Source of the DNA: an uncultured Clostridia bacterium
GTDB taxonomy: Bacteria; Bacillota; Clostridia; Christensenellales; Aristaeellaceae
Direction of reading: 5' to 3'
Length of the DNA stretch: 64,000 nucleotides
Assembly (NCBI GenBank): GCA_946543085.1
Contig: CAMNLM010000001.1
Coordinates: forward strand, 35,780 to 99,779
Shown: in pieces, positions 1-9,564 of the stretch
How the letters are laid out: the number at the start of each line of letters is the position of its first letter
How positions within the stretch are numbered: the first letter of the stretch is position 1
Program-made: the position numbers and the translations under genes
Notes under the pieces: generated by a model
What the model saw: only the letters and a program-made list of their open reading frames with translations
What the model was told of the DNA's origin: nothing
Database searches by the model: none

Positions 1-629
1 GACAACAGCACCACCGCGGAGGGCCTGGCCGAGGTCAGCCGCGTGGCCGCGAAGACCTGGCCGGGCATCAGCCTGCGCACGGTCATCACCAATTTCTCCG
101 GCGTCCGCGCGCACGAGGCCAAGGGCGACTTTGTGATCGGCGCTGTGCCCGGCGCCGAGATGGCCTGGGAGGCCGCCGGCATCGAGAGCCCCGGCCTGTC
201 CGCCGCGCCGGCCATCGGCGAAGCGCTGGCGGAGATGATCGCCGCCGGCATGGGCCTGGAAAAGAAGGCCGAATGGAAGAGCGCGCCCGTGCGCCCGAAG
301 CCCTTCAACGAGATGAACGAGGCGGAGCGCGCCGCGGCTGTGCAGGCCGATCCCGAGAACGGACACATCATCTGCCGCTGCGAGGTCGTGACCGAGGCGG
401 AGATCCGCGCGGCCATCCGCCGCCCCGTCGGCGCGAAGACGATCGATGGCGTGAAGCGGCGCACCCGCGCGGGCATGGGCCGCTGCCAGGGCGGCTTCTG
501 CTCGCCGCGCGTGGCGGAGATCCTCGCCGAGGAGCTGGCCATGCCGCTCGGCGCCGTCACCAAGGACGGCCACGGCAGCGAACTGCTCACCGGCACGGTA
601 CACGGCGCGATGGAGGAGGCGGCAAAGGC

Positions 630-633
<4 letters not shown>
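1..633 (+). CDS. FAD-dependent oxidoreductase with C-terminal BFD-type [2Fe-2S] domain (5' partial)
   Basis: The reading frame is open from base 1, so the N-terminal part lies outside the window. The visible 210 codons hold the end of an FAD-dependent dehydrogenase of the GlpA/DAO type, followed by a BFD-like [2Fe-2S] domain. That domain shows a CRC pair in IICRCEVV and a second pair in GRCQGGFCSPR, the four expected cysteine ligands. In Clostridia this arrangement is typical of glycerol-3-phosphate dehydrogenase-like proteins that sit with a second flavoprotein and a DUF1667 protein. The stop codon overlaps the next start (ATGA at 630-633), so the two genes are probably translationally coupled. 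The substrate is not proven; glycerol 3-phosphate is the family-based guess. Confidence 0.85.
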
Positions 634-1886
<1,253 letters not shown>

Positions 1887-1900
1887 CGGAGGAACAGCGT

Positions 1901-2254
1901 ATGACGGAACGAGTGATTACTTGTATCAACTGCCCCATGGGCTGTCGCATGACGGTGGCGCTGGAGGGCAATGAAGTGGTGAGCGTCACCGGCAACACCT
2001 GCAAGCGCGGCGATACCTACGCCCGGCAGGAGTGCACCGATCCCCAGCGGATGGTGACGGCGGTGGTGCAGGTGGAGGGCAGCGCGTGCCCGCTGTCCGT
2101 CAAGACCCGCACGCCGATCCCCAAGAACCGCATCCACGACTGCATGGCCGCCCTGGCGCAGGTGAAGCTGACCGCGCCCGTGCACGAGCACGACGTGGTA
2201 ATCGCCAACGTCTGCGGCACCGGCGTGGACGTGATCGCGACCCGCAGCGTCTGA
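1901..2254 (+). CDS. DUF1667 domain protein, cysteine-rich redox partner
   Basis: This 117-residue protein starts 14 bases after the preceding stop and has a GGAGGAACAG ribosome site. The N-terminus carries CINCPMGCRM (Cys8, Cys11, Cys15) and then Cys34 in NTCKRGD, an arrangement that resembles the N-terminal cluster-binding motif of molybdopterin oxidoreductases. DUF1667 proteins are almost always encoded beside a GlpA-like and a second flavoprotein gene, as here. A role as a small Fe-S subunit of that complex is inferred. It is the last gene of the operon; a hairpin follows at about 2300. Confidence 0.88.
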   Translation: MTERVITCINCPMGCRMTVALEGNEVVSVTGNTCKRGDTYARQECTDPQRMVTAVVQVEGSACPLSVKTRTPIPKNRIHDCMAALAQVKLTAPVHEHDVVIANVCGTGVDVIATRSV

Positions 2255-2299
2255 GCGGGGGAGGGGTCGGCTGGGAACGCCCGAAAGGACCTGAAAGGG

Positions 2300-2329
2300 T
2301 GCCCATTCCGTGCGGATGGGCATCTTTTT
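2300..2329 (+). terminator. Rho-independent terminator after the redox operon
   Basis: The stem GCCCAT/ATGGGC (2301-2306 with 2316-2321) is followed by a run of T at 2324-2328, 46 bases after the DUF1667 stop. Confidence 0.75.
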
Positions 2330-2538
2330 GCATCTTTAAAACAAAAGATTTACATCTGTGAAGGCTCTGTAAACGGGTACACAAATCACTCACAAATGGC
2401 GCGGCTGGTTACAATTGATGCCTGATAACACATCAACTGCTGTAACAATTGTGAATTGGGCCCGTCTGAACCGGAAATAGACATGCAAAATTTGGTCATC
2501 AAGTGCTGACAGACGCCCGGAATCGCGCAATTGTCAAA

Positions 2539-2559
2539 AATACGAAACGAATACGAAAC
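2539..2559 (+). promoter_or_regulatory. Direct repeat, candidate regulator binding site
   Basis: AATACGAAAC occurs twice (2539-2548 and 2550-2559) with an 11-bp period, about one helical turn. The pair ends 26 bases before the -35 box at 2586, where an activator would be expected to bind. The binding protein is unknown. Confidence 0.4.
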
Positions 2560-2585
2560 ATCTCAAAAGAATTCTTCATAAACGG

Positions 2586-2613
2586 TTGACAAAATTGCTC
2601 CCGTTGCTATAAT
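2586..2613 (+). promoter_or_regulatory. Consensus promoter of the giant secreted protein
   Basis: A perfect TTGACA (2586-2591), a 16-bp spacer and a perfect TATAAT (2608-2613) lie 59 bp upstream of the ATG at 2673. Confidence 0.85.
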
Positions 2614-2672
2614 ATTCTCTGAAATCTGTTTGGCGCAGGTACCGTCCCTTGCAAGGCGGAGCCGTGACCATC

Positions 2673-5600
2673 ATGAAAGGAAAGGTGAGTCAAGTGAGAA
2701 AGTTGCTTGCGATGCTGATCGCTCTGGCGATGCTCCTGCAGATGACCGGTCCGGTTTTTGCGGAAGCTGAACCCGCCGAAGTGCAGGAAGCGGTCATCGC
2801 GATGGCAGCCGACGCGGGCCTGACTGAACAGGAAGAAACCCCTGTAGCGCCCGAAGCTCCCGCCGAGCCCGAGGCCCAGGCCGCGTCAGAAGAAACTGTC
2901 GAGACGACAGAACCTGTTGTTGTAGTGGAGGAAGCTCCCGCCGCGCCTGCGGCCGTCGAAGCTCCCTCCGAGGAAGCTCCCGTAGTTGTGGAAGAGACGC
3001 CCGCAGCCCCTGAAGCCCCCGCGGCTGAGGAGGAGCTGCATCTGGACGTCGAGCCCGAAGCCGTGGAGACCGAGACTGCCGCGGAGCCCGTTGTGGTTCC
3101 GTTCGTGGCGACTGTCTCTGTCAAGGCTGAGAGCGAGACCGTGACCGAGGGTGAAAACATTGTCCTGACCGCGAAGGTCGAGACCGGTGTCGAGTACGCT
3201 GTGATCTGGGAAGCCCATGATCCCGCCGCCGATGTGGAGGGCGAGGAGCCTGTGTGGACCAAGGTCGCCGAGGGCGATACCTATACCTTTGCCGCCGATC
3301 CCGCGAAGGCTGCCGTGGAATACCGCGCCGTGGCTGTGCCCGCCGAGGGCGAAGGCCGCGCCGTGTCCGCGCCCGTGACCGTGGCTGTGGAAGCCAAGGC
3401 CGTGGAGGCCGTCGAGGTTGAGGCCGCTCCCGCCGAGGTCGAGACGGTTCCCGCCGAGGTCGAGGCCGCTCCCGCCGAGGTCGAGACGGTTCCCGCCGAG
3501 GTCGAGACCGCTCCCGCTGAGGTTGAGACGGTTCCCGCCGAGACCGAGCAGACCACTCCCGAAGCCCCCAAGGCTGACGACGCCGAAGAGACCAAGGACG
3601 AGACCGACGGCGAAGAGAGCGCTGTCGTCATCGACGTGAGCATCGGCGGCGAGGAAGGCGAGAAGGCCGAGGAAACCGCTGAGACCGAGGCGGCCGAAGA
3701 CAGCGAAGAGCCCGTGGAAGGCGAAGAAGCCGCCGAGGGCGAGAACGCTGAAGACGGGGAAGTCGTCGAGGAAGAGGTCTCCGAGGAGGAGATCGTCGTC
3801 GAAGGCGCCGAGGATGCTTACGGCTCCAAGACCCTGCCCGTGAACTCCACGCCTGTCGCTGACCAGCTGAACAACGTCACCAAGACGAGTCAGATCTGGA
3901 AGATCACCACGACCACCGTGGGCAGCCTGAACGTGAACGTCGATCCGCAGACCATTATGGACAGCGGCATGACCATGACCGTGACCCTCTACAACGAGGA
4001 CATGGGCAAGGTCATCGACGGCCCGAACACCGGCAGCGCCCGCGTGACGGCTGGCTTCAACTGGCTGGATGCCGGCACCTACTATGTGAAGGTGGAATCC
4101 TCCACATATCCGGCGCCCACCGGCATTCTGCCCTATACCATCGAGGCGAAGCAGAACGCCGCCGGCATCAATATGTCCAACAACCGCTCCCAGATGAACG
4201 CCTACGCCCTCAGCAATGATGTGGCGGTCACCGGCGCCTTCACCTGGCAGAGCGCGGTGGATCACTATGTGGCTTCTGATCCCGAGAGCGGCTGGGTCGA
4301 CTATGCCCAGTTCACCCTGAGCAGCGCCAGCCGCGTGACGATCCAGATGACCAACTATATTCCCAAGTACCTGAAGGTGTGGCTGTTCAACGGCAACATC
4401 ACCGAGAAGCTGGGCACCACACCGAGCTTCAACGTGGTTCCTGGCGCTGTGAACGCCGGCTGGGCAAGCATGCGCGAGGTCTATCTCGAAGCCGGCACCT
4501 ATTTCCTGCGCATCGTTCCCGACGCGGCAGAAGCGCTGGGCAAGTATGAACTGCGCGTCAAGTGGGTTTCCTGCGAGGCGACCGAGGTTGAGCCCAATGG
4601 CGGCATCGGCAATCCCACCGCCATCAGCTACGGCCAGACCCACCGCGGCGTGCTGACCCTGACCGACGATACGGACTACTACCGCATCGTGACCGGCGCC
4701 GGCTACGCCCAGGAAGTGGATATCACTGTCAACGACGGCATGGGCATCAAGGTCTCCATCCTGGATGTCAATGAGCAGTTCGTGCAGTACAATTCCTTCG
4801 TGAAGGACGGCTATTACTATACCTCTCCCGCCGGCACCTGCGCGAACCCCGACCTGACGAACCCCTACAGCTTCCCGGCCGGCGGCAGCGAAGCCGACAA
4901 GAAGCAGGGCGTCTTCCATGTGAAGCTGCTCCCGAGCACCGCCTATTACATCAAGGTCGAGCGTCAGACCCCTGTCAGCTCCACCTGGACCGAAGGCACC
5001 ACCATGCAGACCGGCGTGTATGACATCACGCTGACTGCCGACAAGACCGTGCAGAGCATGGCTGCGGCCGTGTTCGACAACTGGGCGGTCGTGACCGGCG
5101 ATATGACCGACCGCTATCAGGCTGTGGCCCGCTTCACGAACCCCGCGCCTTCCTCCGCGCTGGACAACGGCTGCTGGGAAGTTGTGAACGCCACCACCGG
5201 CGCTGTGCTGACCCCCCTGCAGGATTACCGCATCCACGGTATTTCCACCACCAGCGGACAGCAGGGCTGGCTGCCCTTCCTGAACTACACCGGCCCGATC
5301 CCGAAGGAACAGCTCATCAACCACGTTGCGCTGGTCTCCGGGGACGTGTGGTCCGCGATCGTGGTCGACTTCATGCGGCCCAACGGCACCTACAGCGTGA
5401 AGGCCGGCGATCAGATCTACTTCCGCTTCATCATGAATGACACCGCGAAGAACCGCGAGCATCGCCACGCGAGCTTCAACGTGACCATCGGCGGCGGCAC
5501 CTCCGTGCTGCGCGTGAACATGCCTGTCATCGACAGTGTGCCCGTCGGCACGCAGTTCACCGTGACGGCCGACCTGGCTGCCGGCAGCATCCCGAACCGC

Positions 5601-6791
5601 ACCTATCTGTGGTGGATCGTGGACAGCGCGACCGGCAAGACGGTCGATACGCAGGTGACAACCGCGCCTGCCGCGACCTTCACGCCGACCTACACAGGCA
5701 CGGTCTTCTGCCAGATGTTCTGGTGGGATCCGACCAAGGTCAACCCGATCACGGGTCTGGCAACCGGCTACTGGGAGTACAACACGAACCACGACTCCAG
5801 GAATAACAGCTCGCCGTACATGCAGTACCTGACCATCACCACGGGCATGGGCGTCTCCAGCGTTGTTCTGACCCAGAAGAACGCGACGACCCTGCACGTG
5901 AAGATGACCACGAACGTCAACCCGGTCTACACCAACTATGTGGTGTATCTGGACGGCGTGAAGCAGACCGACAGCTATTACTTCACCAACGGCACCAAGG
6001 AGTTTGACTTCACCATCTCCAACAGCGGCACCTATGTGGTGTACGGCCAGGCCTGGGATGGCGTGAGCGGCAGCTGGGTGACCGTGCCCTCCAACGCGGT
6101 GACTGTCGCGGCCGGCGACCACCTGTCCGCCATCACCGTGAGCTCCAACGCCGTGAGCCTGGGCGAGAGCGTCGCCTTCACCATGGTCTATACCGGCACG
6201 CTGAAGTCGACCCTCTTCCAGCTGTACTACTTCGAGACGAACCCCGGTGTTCCGACCCTGGTGGACAGCTTCGTCGGCACGCAGCCCGTGCACATCTTCG
6301 CGCTCAACAAGACCGGCTTCTACGCTGTGGTTGGCACCGCGACCTTCGCGAGCAAGATCGAGCAGAAGCAGAGCGAGCTGATCACCGTGACCAACAACAA
6401 GCCCTACGTGGTCGACGCCTCCGGCAACAAGATCACGGCCGGCACCACCACCAGCGCGATCATCATCTCCAACAAGAAGCCTGAGAAGCAGAAGAACGAG
6501 AAGGCCGTCTTCAGCATCAGCACCGGCGGCAGCGTGCCCACCAGCATCAAGTGGGAGCTGTATCGCAAGAGCGACAACAAGATGCTGATCTCCGACGTGA
6601 GCAACAAGAAGTCCTTCGTGCTGGATACCACCACGCTCGACGCCTACATGAACACCTCCGGCGGCAAGCAGATCAGCACCGACTTCTACGTGAAGGTGTA
6701 TCTGTCCAGCGATCCCAAGTCGCCCTACACCTACGAATGGTGGCAGAGCGAAGACGTGACCGTCTATCTGCCCACCGCCCCCTCGACCTGA
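2673..6791 (+). CDS. Very large secreted modular protein with PAEV repeats and PPC-like beta domains
   Basis: The protein has 1372 residues from ATG 2673. GTG 2694, directly behind AAAGGTGA, is an equally good start and gives 1365 residues; the TTG further upstream is unlikely. Either start yields a clear signal peptide (RKLLAMLIALAMLLQM, cleavage after VFA). Next come a Pro/Glu/Ala/Val-rich acidic stretch, an Ig/PKD-like segment (about 117-245), six copies of a 7-residue EAAPAEV/ETVPAEV repeat (250-291), and another acidic stretch to about 382. Three units then resemble the bacterial pre-peptidase C-terminal domain (about 388-780); one begins VEPNGGIGNPT. The C-terminal half looks like PKD/Ig beta-sandwiches. 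There is no LPXTG, SLH or transmembrane anchor. The function is unknown; an exported structural or adhesive protein is inferred. It is monocistronic, with its own promoter and terminator. Confidence 0.85.
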   Translation: MKGKVSQVRKLLAMLIALAMLLQMTGPVFAEAEPAEVQEAVIAMAADAGLTEQEETPVAPEAPAEPEAQAASEETVETTEPVVVVEEAPAAPAAVEAPSEEAPVVVEETPAAPEAPAAEEELHLDVEPEAVETETAAEPVVVPFVATVSVKAESETVTEGENIVLTAKVETGVEYAVIWEAHDPAADVEGEEPVWTKVAEGDTYTFAADPAKAAVEYRAVAVPAEGEGRAVSAPVTVAVEAKAVEAVEVEAAPAEVETVPAEVEAAPAEVETVPAEVETAPAEVETVPAETEQTTPEAPKADDAEETKDETDGEESAVVIDVSIGGEEGEKAEETAETEAAEDSEEPVEGEEAAEGENAEDGEVVEEEVSEEEIVVEGAEDAYGSKTLPVNSTPVADQLNNVTKTSQIWKITTTTVGSLNVNVDPQTIMDSGMTMTVTLYNEDMGKVIDGPNTGSARVTAGFNWLDAGTYYVKVESSTYPAPTGILPYTIEAKQNAAGINMSNNRSQMNAYALSNDVAVTGAFTWQSAVDHYVASDPESGWVDYAQFTLSSASRVTIQMTNYIPKYLKVWLFNGNITEKLGTTPSFNVVPGAVNAGWASMREVYLEAGTYFLRIVPDAAEALGKYELRVKWVSCEATEVEPNGGIGNPTAISYGQTHRGVLTLTDDTDYYRIVTGAGYAQEVDITVNDGMGIKVSILDVNEQFVQYNSFVKDGYYYTSPAGTCANPDLTNPYSFPAGGSEADKKQGVFHVKLLPSTAYYIKVERQTPVSSTWTEGTTMQTGVYDITLTADKTVQSMAAAVFDNWAVVTGDMTDRYQAVARFTNPAPSSALDNGCWEVVNATTGAVLTPLQDYRIHGISTTSGQQGWLPFLNYTGPIPKEQLINHVALVSGDVWSAIVVDFMRPNGTYSVKAGDQIYFRFIMNDTAKNREHRHASFNVTIGGGTSVLRVNMPVIDSVPVGTQFTVTADLAAGSIPNRTYLWWIVDSATGKTVDTQVTTAPAATFTPTYTGTVFCQMFWWDPTKVNPITGLATGYWEYNTNHDSRNNSSPYMQYLTITTGMGVSSVVLTQKNATTLHVKMTTNVNPVYTNYVVYLDGVKQTDSYYFTNGTKEFDFTISNSGTYVVYGQAWDGVSGSWVTVPSNAVTVAAGDHLSAITVSSNAVSLGESVAFTMVYTGTLKSTLFQLYYFETNPGVPTLVDSFVGTQPVHIFALNKTGFYAVVGTATFASKIEQKQSELITVTNNKPYVVDASGNKITAGTTTSAIIISNKKPEKQKNEKAVFSISTGGSVPTSIKWELYRKSDNKMLISDVSNKKSFVLDTTTLDAYMNTSGGKQISTDFYVKVYLSSDPKSPYTYEWWQSEDVTVYLPTAPST
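3420..3545 (+). repeat. Six tandem 21-bp coding repeats (7-residue PAEV unit)
   Basis: Six in-frame copies of a 7-residue unit (EAAPAEV or ETVPAEV, final copy ETVPAET) fill 126 bases. The first copies are almost identical at the DNA level, so copy number could vary by slippage. Confidence 0.9.
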
Positions 6792-6839
6792 TTTCCCGGC
6801 CTGAGCTGAGAAATCTCGATTGAAAGCAACCAACCCTAT

Positions 6840-6869
6840 GCCAACCGGCCCTGTGCCGGTTGGCATTTT
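6840..6869 (+). terminator. Terminator after the giant secreted protein
   Basis: A perfect 10-bp stem GCCAACCGGC/GCCGGTTGGC (6840-6849 with 6855-6864) has a 5-base loop and is followed by ATTTTC. Confidence 0.85.
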
Positions 6870-6970
6870 CTATGTGCGCGGGCATAGCGTGGCTTGAGCG
6901 GGGCGCATCCTGTTCCCTTGCATGGCTTTCTGTGTTCTTCGAGGGACGGCCCTTCAGGGGATCATAAAAG

Positions 6971-6994
6971 CCCCTCCCCGGAAGCGGGGAGGGG
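6971..6994. repeat. GC-rich interspersed hairpin, copy 1
   Basis: The perfect stem CCCCTCCCCG/CGGGGAGGGG (6971-6980 with 6985-6994) lies just downstream of pfp. The same CTCCCC/GGGGAGGGG palindrome recurs at 12539 and 62965, always between genes. Confidence 0.7.
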
Positions 6995-7030
6995 GTCTGA
7001 GAGAGGCGGCCACCGCTGGGTGTGCGCCTT

Positions 7031-8251
7031 TTATTCTTCGACAATATGCTGGGTCAGGCCGTTGATATAGATCGGGGTCAGCTCCGCCTGGATCAGCGGG
7101 CGGGCGTAGGCCAGGAACTCCGGCAGCATGTCCGTGCGGGCGTCGTTGATCCACTCCACGGGCACCTTCTTCTCGAAGTTGGCGACGTCATTGATGTCGA
7201 CCAGCTCCGTCGTGCACTGGTAGGGATCGTTGGAGAGGCGCTTCAGGGCGACCATCTTGCCGGTCACGCCCTCGAAGGCAGCCTTGGCCGCCGCGCCGCC
7301 GACCTGGTAGGCCTCGGTGATGTCCGTGCGGCTGGTCAGGTGTCCGCCGCAGCGCTGCAGGATGGACAGCTCCACCGCGCGGGTGCGGGTCGGCAGATTG
7401 CGGGCCACCAGGTTGGACAGATAGCGCGCCGTGCCGGTCAGGTTGATGTGGCCGAAGGCGTCTGTCGTGCGGGCGTCGTCGCTCAGCTCGCAGACGAAGC
7501 GGCCGTCCGGCAGCTTGACGCCCTCCGACACGGCGATGACCACGCTCGCGCGCTCCTTCTGCATCCGCTCCACCTTGGCCAGGAAGCGGTCGGTGTGGAA
7601 GGGCAGCTCGGGCAGGCAGATCAGATCCACCCCCTCGCAGTCCTCGCCGCGGGCCAGGGCGGCGGCGGCGGTCAGCCAGCCGGCGTTGCGGCCCATGACC
7701 TCCACGATGGTCACAAAGTTGGTGCCGTAGACCGTGGCGTCGCGGATGATCTCCTTCATCACCACGCCGATGTACTTCGCCGCGGAGCCGTAGCCGGGCG
7801 TGTGGTCGGTGTGCATCAGGTCGTTGTCGATCGTCTTGGGGACGCCCATGAAGCGGATCTCGGAGCCGATCTGCCTGCCGTAGCGGGCCAGCTTGTTGAT
7901 CGTGTCCATGCTGTCGTTGCCGCCGATGTAGAAGAACCACTGGATGTCCAGCTTTTTGAGGATGGCAAACAGCTTCTCGTAGGTCGCTTCGTCATCCTCG
8001 GGGGCGGGCAGCTTGTAGCGGCAGCTGCCCAGGAAGGAGGAGGGGGTGCGCTTCAGCAGCTCAATGTCCAGGAAAGACTTGAGGCGCTCGGACAGGTCGC
8101 AGACTTTCTCGTCAAGCAGACCCTGGATGCCGTGGAGCATGCCGTAGACATGCTTTGCGCCGCGCATCTGGCACGCCTGGAATACACCGGCAAGGCTGGC
8201 GTTGATCACCGAGGTGGGACCGCCGCTCTGTCCAACAATTGCGTTTGCCAT
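7031..8251 (-). CDS. pfp: Pyrophosphate-type 6-phosphofructokinase
   Basis: This 406-residue enzyme phosphorylates fructose 6-phosphate to the 1,6-bisphosphate in glycolysis. Visible motifs are GQSGGPTSVINAS at the N-terminus, GGNDS at 110-114, PKTIDND at 138-144 (catalytic Asp in TIDND) and MGRNAGW at 186-192. The lysine of PKTIDND, in place of the glycine of ATP enzymes (PGTIDND), is the known mark of the PPi-dependent class; GGNDS also departs from the GGDGS of ATP enzymes. PPi use is therefore well supported but not proven. A GGAGAGGAAG ribosome site precedes the ATG. It is transcribed alone. Confidence 0.92.
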   Translation of the reverse strand: MANAIVGQSGGPTSVINASLAGVFQACQMRGAKHVYGMLHGIQGLLDEKVCDLSERLKSFLDIELLKRTPSSFLGSCRYKLPAPEDDEATYEKLFAILKKLDIQWFFYIGGNDSMDTINKLARYGRQIGSEIRFMGVPKTIDNDLMHTDHTPGYGSAAKYIGVVMKEIIRDATVYGTNFVTIVEVMGRNAGWLTAAAALARGEDCEGVDLICLPELPFHTDRFLAKVERMQKERASVVIAVSEGVKLPDGRFVCELSDDARTTDAFGHINLTGTARYLSNLVARNLPTRTRAVELSILQRCGGHLTSRTDITEAYQVGGAAAKAAFEGVTGKMVALKRLSNDPYQCTTELVDINDVANFEKKVPVEWINDARTDMLPEFLAYARPLIQAELTPIYINGLTQHIVEE

Positions 8252-8291
8252 ACATCATCTTCCTCTCCGCATGTGAATGGGCTTTAAGGAC

Positions 8292-8320
8292 AGTATACAC
8301 CCAATCAGGAAGAAAATCCA
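8292..8320 (-). promoter_or_regulatory. Promoter of pfp
   Basis: On the minus strand, TGGATT (8320-8315), a 17-bp spacer and TATACT (8297-8292) lie about 40 bp upstream of the pfp start. Confidence 0.6.
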
Positions 8321-8406
8321 CCATTATTTCTATGATTGCAAGTGCATTTTTCTCTGTTTTCCCAGCGGCTTTTGCGCGCACGGCGGACTTTTTTCTCGCC
8401 TGCGGG

Positions 8407-8435
8407 TTGTGTTTTGGATGCAGCTTTGCTATAAT
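8407..8435 (+). promoter_or_regulatory. Promoter of the helix-hairpin-helix gene
   Basis: TTGTGT (8407-8412), a 17-bp spacer and TATAAT (8430-8435), the last with an extended -10 TGC in front. Confidence 0.65.
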
Positions 8436-8487
8436 GGTCTCAATGGAAACCTATCCACCCATTGCAACAAAGAAAGGATGACAGGCC

Positions 8488-8892
8488 ATGGCAAAACTGA
8501 GTTATATCGAGGGCATCGGTGAGGTCTACCAGGGACAGCTGAGTGCCGCGGGCATCACCACGGTGGATCAGCTCTACAAGGCCGGCAACACCAAGAAGGG
8601 CCGCAAGGAACTCGCCGAGAAGAGCGGCATCAGCGAGAAGCTGATTCTGGAGTGGGTGAACCACTGCGATCTGTTCCGCATCAAGGGCGTCGGCAGCGAG
8701 TACGCCGATCTGCTGGAGGAGGCCGGCGTGGATACCGTGGCCGAGCTGGCGAACCGCAAGCCCGACAACCTCTTCAAGAAGATTGAGGAAGTCAACGCCG
8801 AGAAGAAGCTCGTGCGCCGCGTGCCGGCCCTCTCCCAGGTGACCGACTGGGTGCGCCAGGCCAAGGAAATGCCGCGCGGAGTCGAGTATTGA
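8488..8892 (+). CDS. DUF4332-like helix-hairpin-helix protein
   Basis: The protein has 134 residues, starting at the ATG behind AAAGGATG. Two helix-hairpin-helix-like segments are visible: YIEGIGEVYQGQLSAAGI near the N-terminus and IKGVGSEYADLLEEAGV near residues 69-85. Each resembles the repeats of DUF4332 proteins, which are small proteins thought to bind DNA or nucleic acid through HhH motifs. There is no signal peptide. It sits alone, divergent from pfp, with its own promoter and a hairpin terminator downstream. The precise role is unknown. Confidence 0.75.
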   Translation: MAKLSYIEGIGEVYQGQLSAAGITTVDQLYKAGNTKKGRKELAEKSGISEKLILEWVNHCDLFRIKGVGSEYADLLEEAGVDTVAELANRKPDNLFKKIEEVNAEKKLVRRVPALSQVTDWVRQAKEMPRGVEY

Positions 8893-8943
8893 GAGGAACC
8901 GCGCCTGCGCACGGCGGACCAGAGACCGGGCAGGCATGATTTG

Positions 8944-8977
8944 GAGGCGGTGGCCTGACCATCGCCTCTTGCTTTTT
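8944..8977 (+). terminator. Terminator after the HhH gene
   Basis: The stem GAGGCGGTGG/CCATCGCCTC (8944-8953 with 8959-8968, one mismatch) is followed by TTGCTTTTTG. Confidence 0.75.
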
Positions 8978-9040
8978 GTCTATTCCTGCTTTCCCGCCTT
9001 CTGCCGGAGGCCGGCGCAGACCTGAAAGGAAGAATAATCC

Positions 9041-9490
9041 ATGCGATGTGTGATACAGCGGGTGACCCGGGCGAGCGTGCTCTCGGACGGCGAGGAGGTC
9101 GGCCGCATCGGCCCGGGCCTCATGATTCTCATCGGGGTCCGCGTGACCGACACCCGGGATGACGTGAAGTACATGGCGGAGCGCGTGCCCGTGCTGCGCA
9201 TTTTCGAGGACGAGGCGGGGAAGATGAACCGCTCCATCCTGGACGCCGGCGGGGAAATCCTCGCGGTGAGCCAGTTCACGCTCTACGCGGACACGCGCGG
9301 TCAGCGCAGGCCGAGCTTCATCCAGGCCGCGCGTCCGGAGCAGGCCAACGAGCTCTATGAGGAGCTGGTCGCCGCCTGGCGCGCGCAGGGCATCCACGTG
9401 GAGACGGGCCGTTTCCGCACGGAGATGCAGGTGAGCCTCACCAATGACGGGCCGACGACCATCCTGATGGATTCGGAGAAGACCATCTGA
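9041..9490 (+). CDS. dtd: D-aminoacyl-tRNA deacylase
   Basis: This 149-residue protein has the normal length for DTD. The enzyme hydrolyses D-aminoacyl (and glycyl) esters from mischarged tRNAs in the cytosol. Both signature motifs are present: SQFTLYAD at 77-84 and NDGPTT at 135-140 (usually NDGPVT; the V to T change is conservative). The N-terminal MRCVIQRV is typical. Start ATG lies behind GAAAGGAAGAA. Dtd usually follows relA in Firmicutes, but here it stands apart and is followed 74 bases later by a secreted L,D-transpeptidase. Confidence 0.95.
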   Translation: MRCVIQRVTRASVLSDGEEVGRIGPGLMILIGVRVTDTRDDVKYMAERVPVLRIFEDEAGKMNRSILDAGGEILAVSQFTLYADTRGQRRPSFIQAARPEQANELYEELVAAWRAQGIHVETGRFRTEMQVSLTNDGPTTILMDSEKTI

Positions 9491-9564
9491 CAGCGCATGC
9501 TGCCGGGAAAAACACGATCCGCGCGGAGACGCTCCGCGCTTCAATCGGAAGGAGAAAAGCTGCA

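Larger units (their letters stand above)
2255..2648. other. AT-rich intergenic region before the giant secreted protein
   Basis: This 394-base gap is clearly richer in A+T than the flanking genes. It contains the upstream operon terminator, small inverted repeats (TTGATG at 2415 with CATCAA at 2431), a pair of direct repeats at 2539-2559 and a consensus promoter at 2586-2613. No coding frame with a ribosome site was found. Confidence 0.7.

Noticed and set aside
2886..6866. Antisense open frame of 1326 codons opposite the giant secreted protein
   Set aside because: It is His/Gly/Val-rich, lacks a ribosome site, and results from codon bias of the GC-rich sense gene; the sense strand has the signal peptide, promoter and domains.
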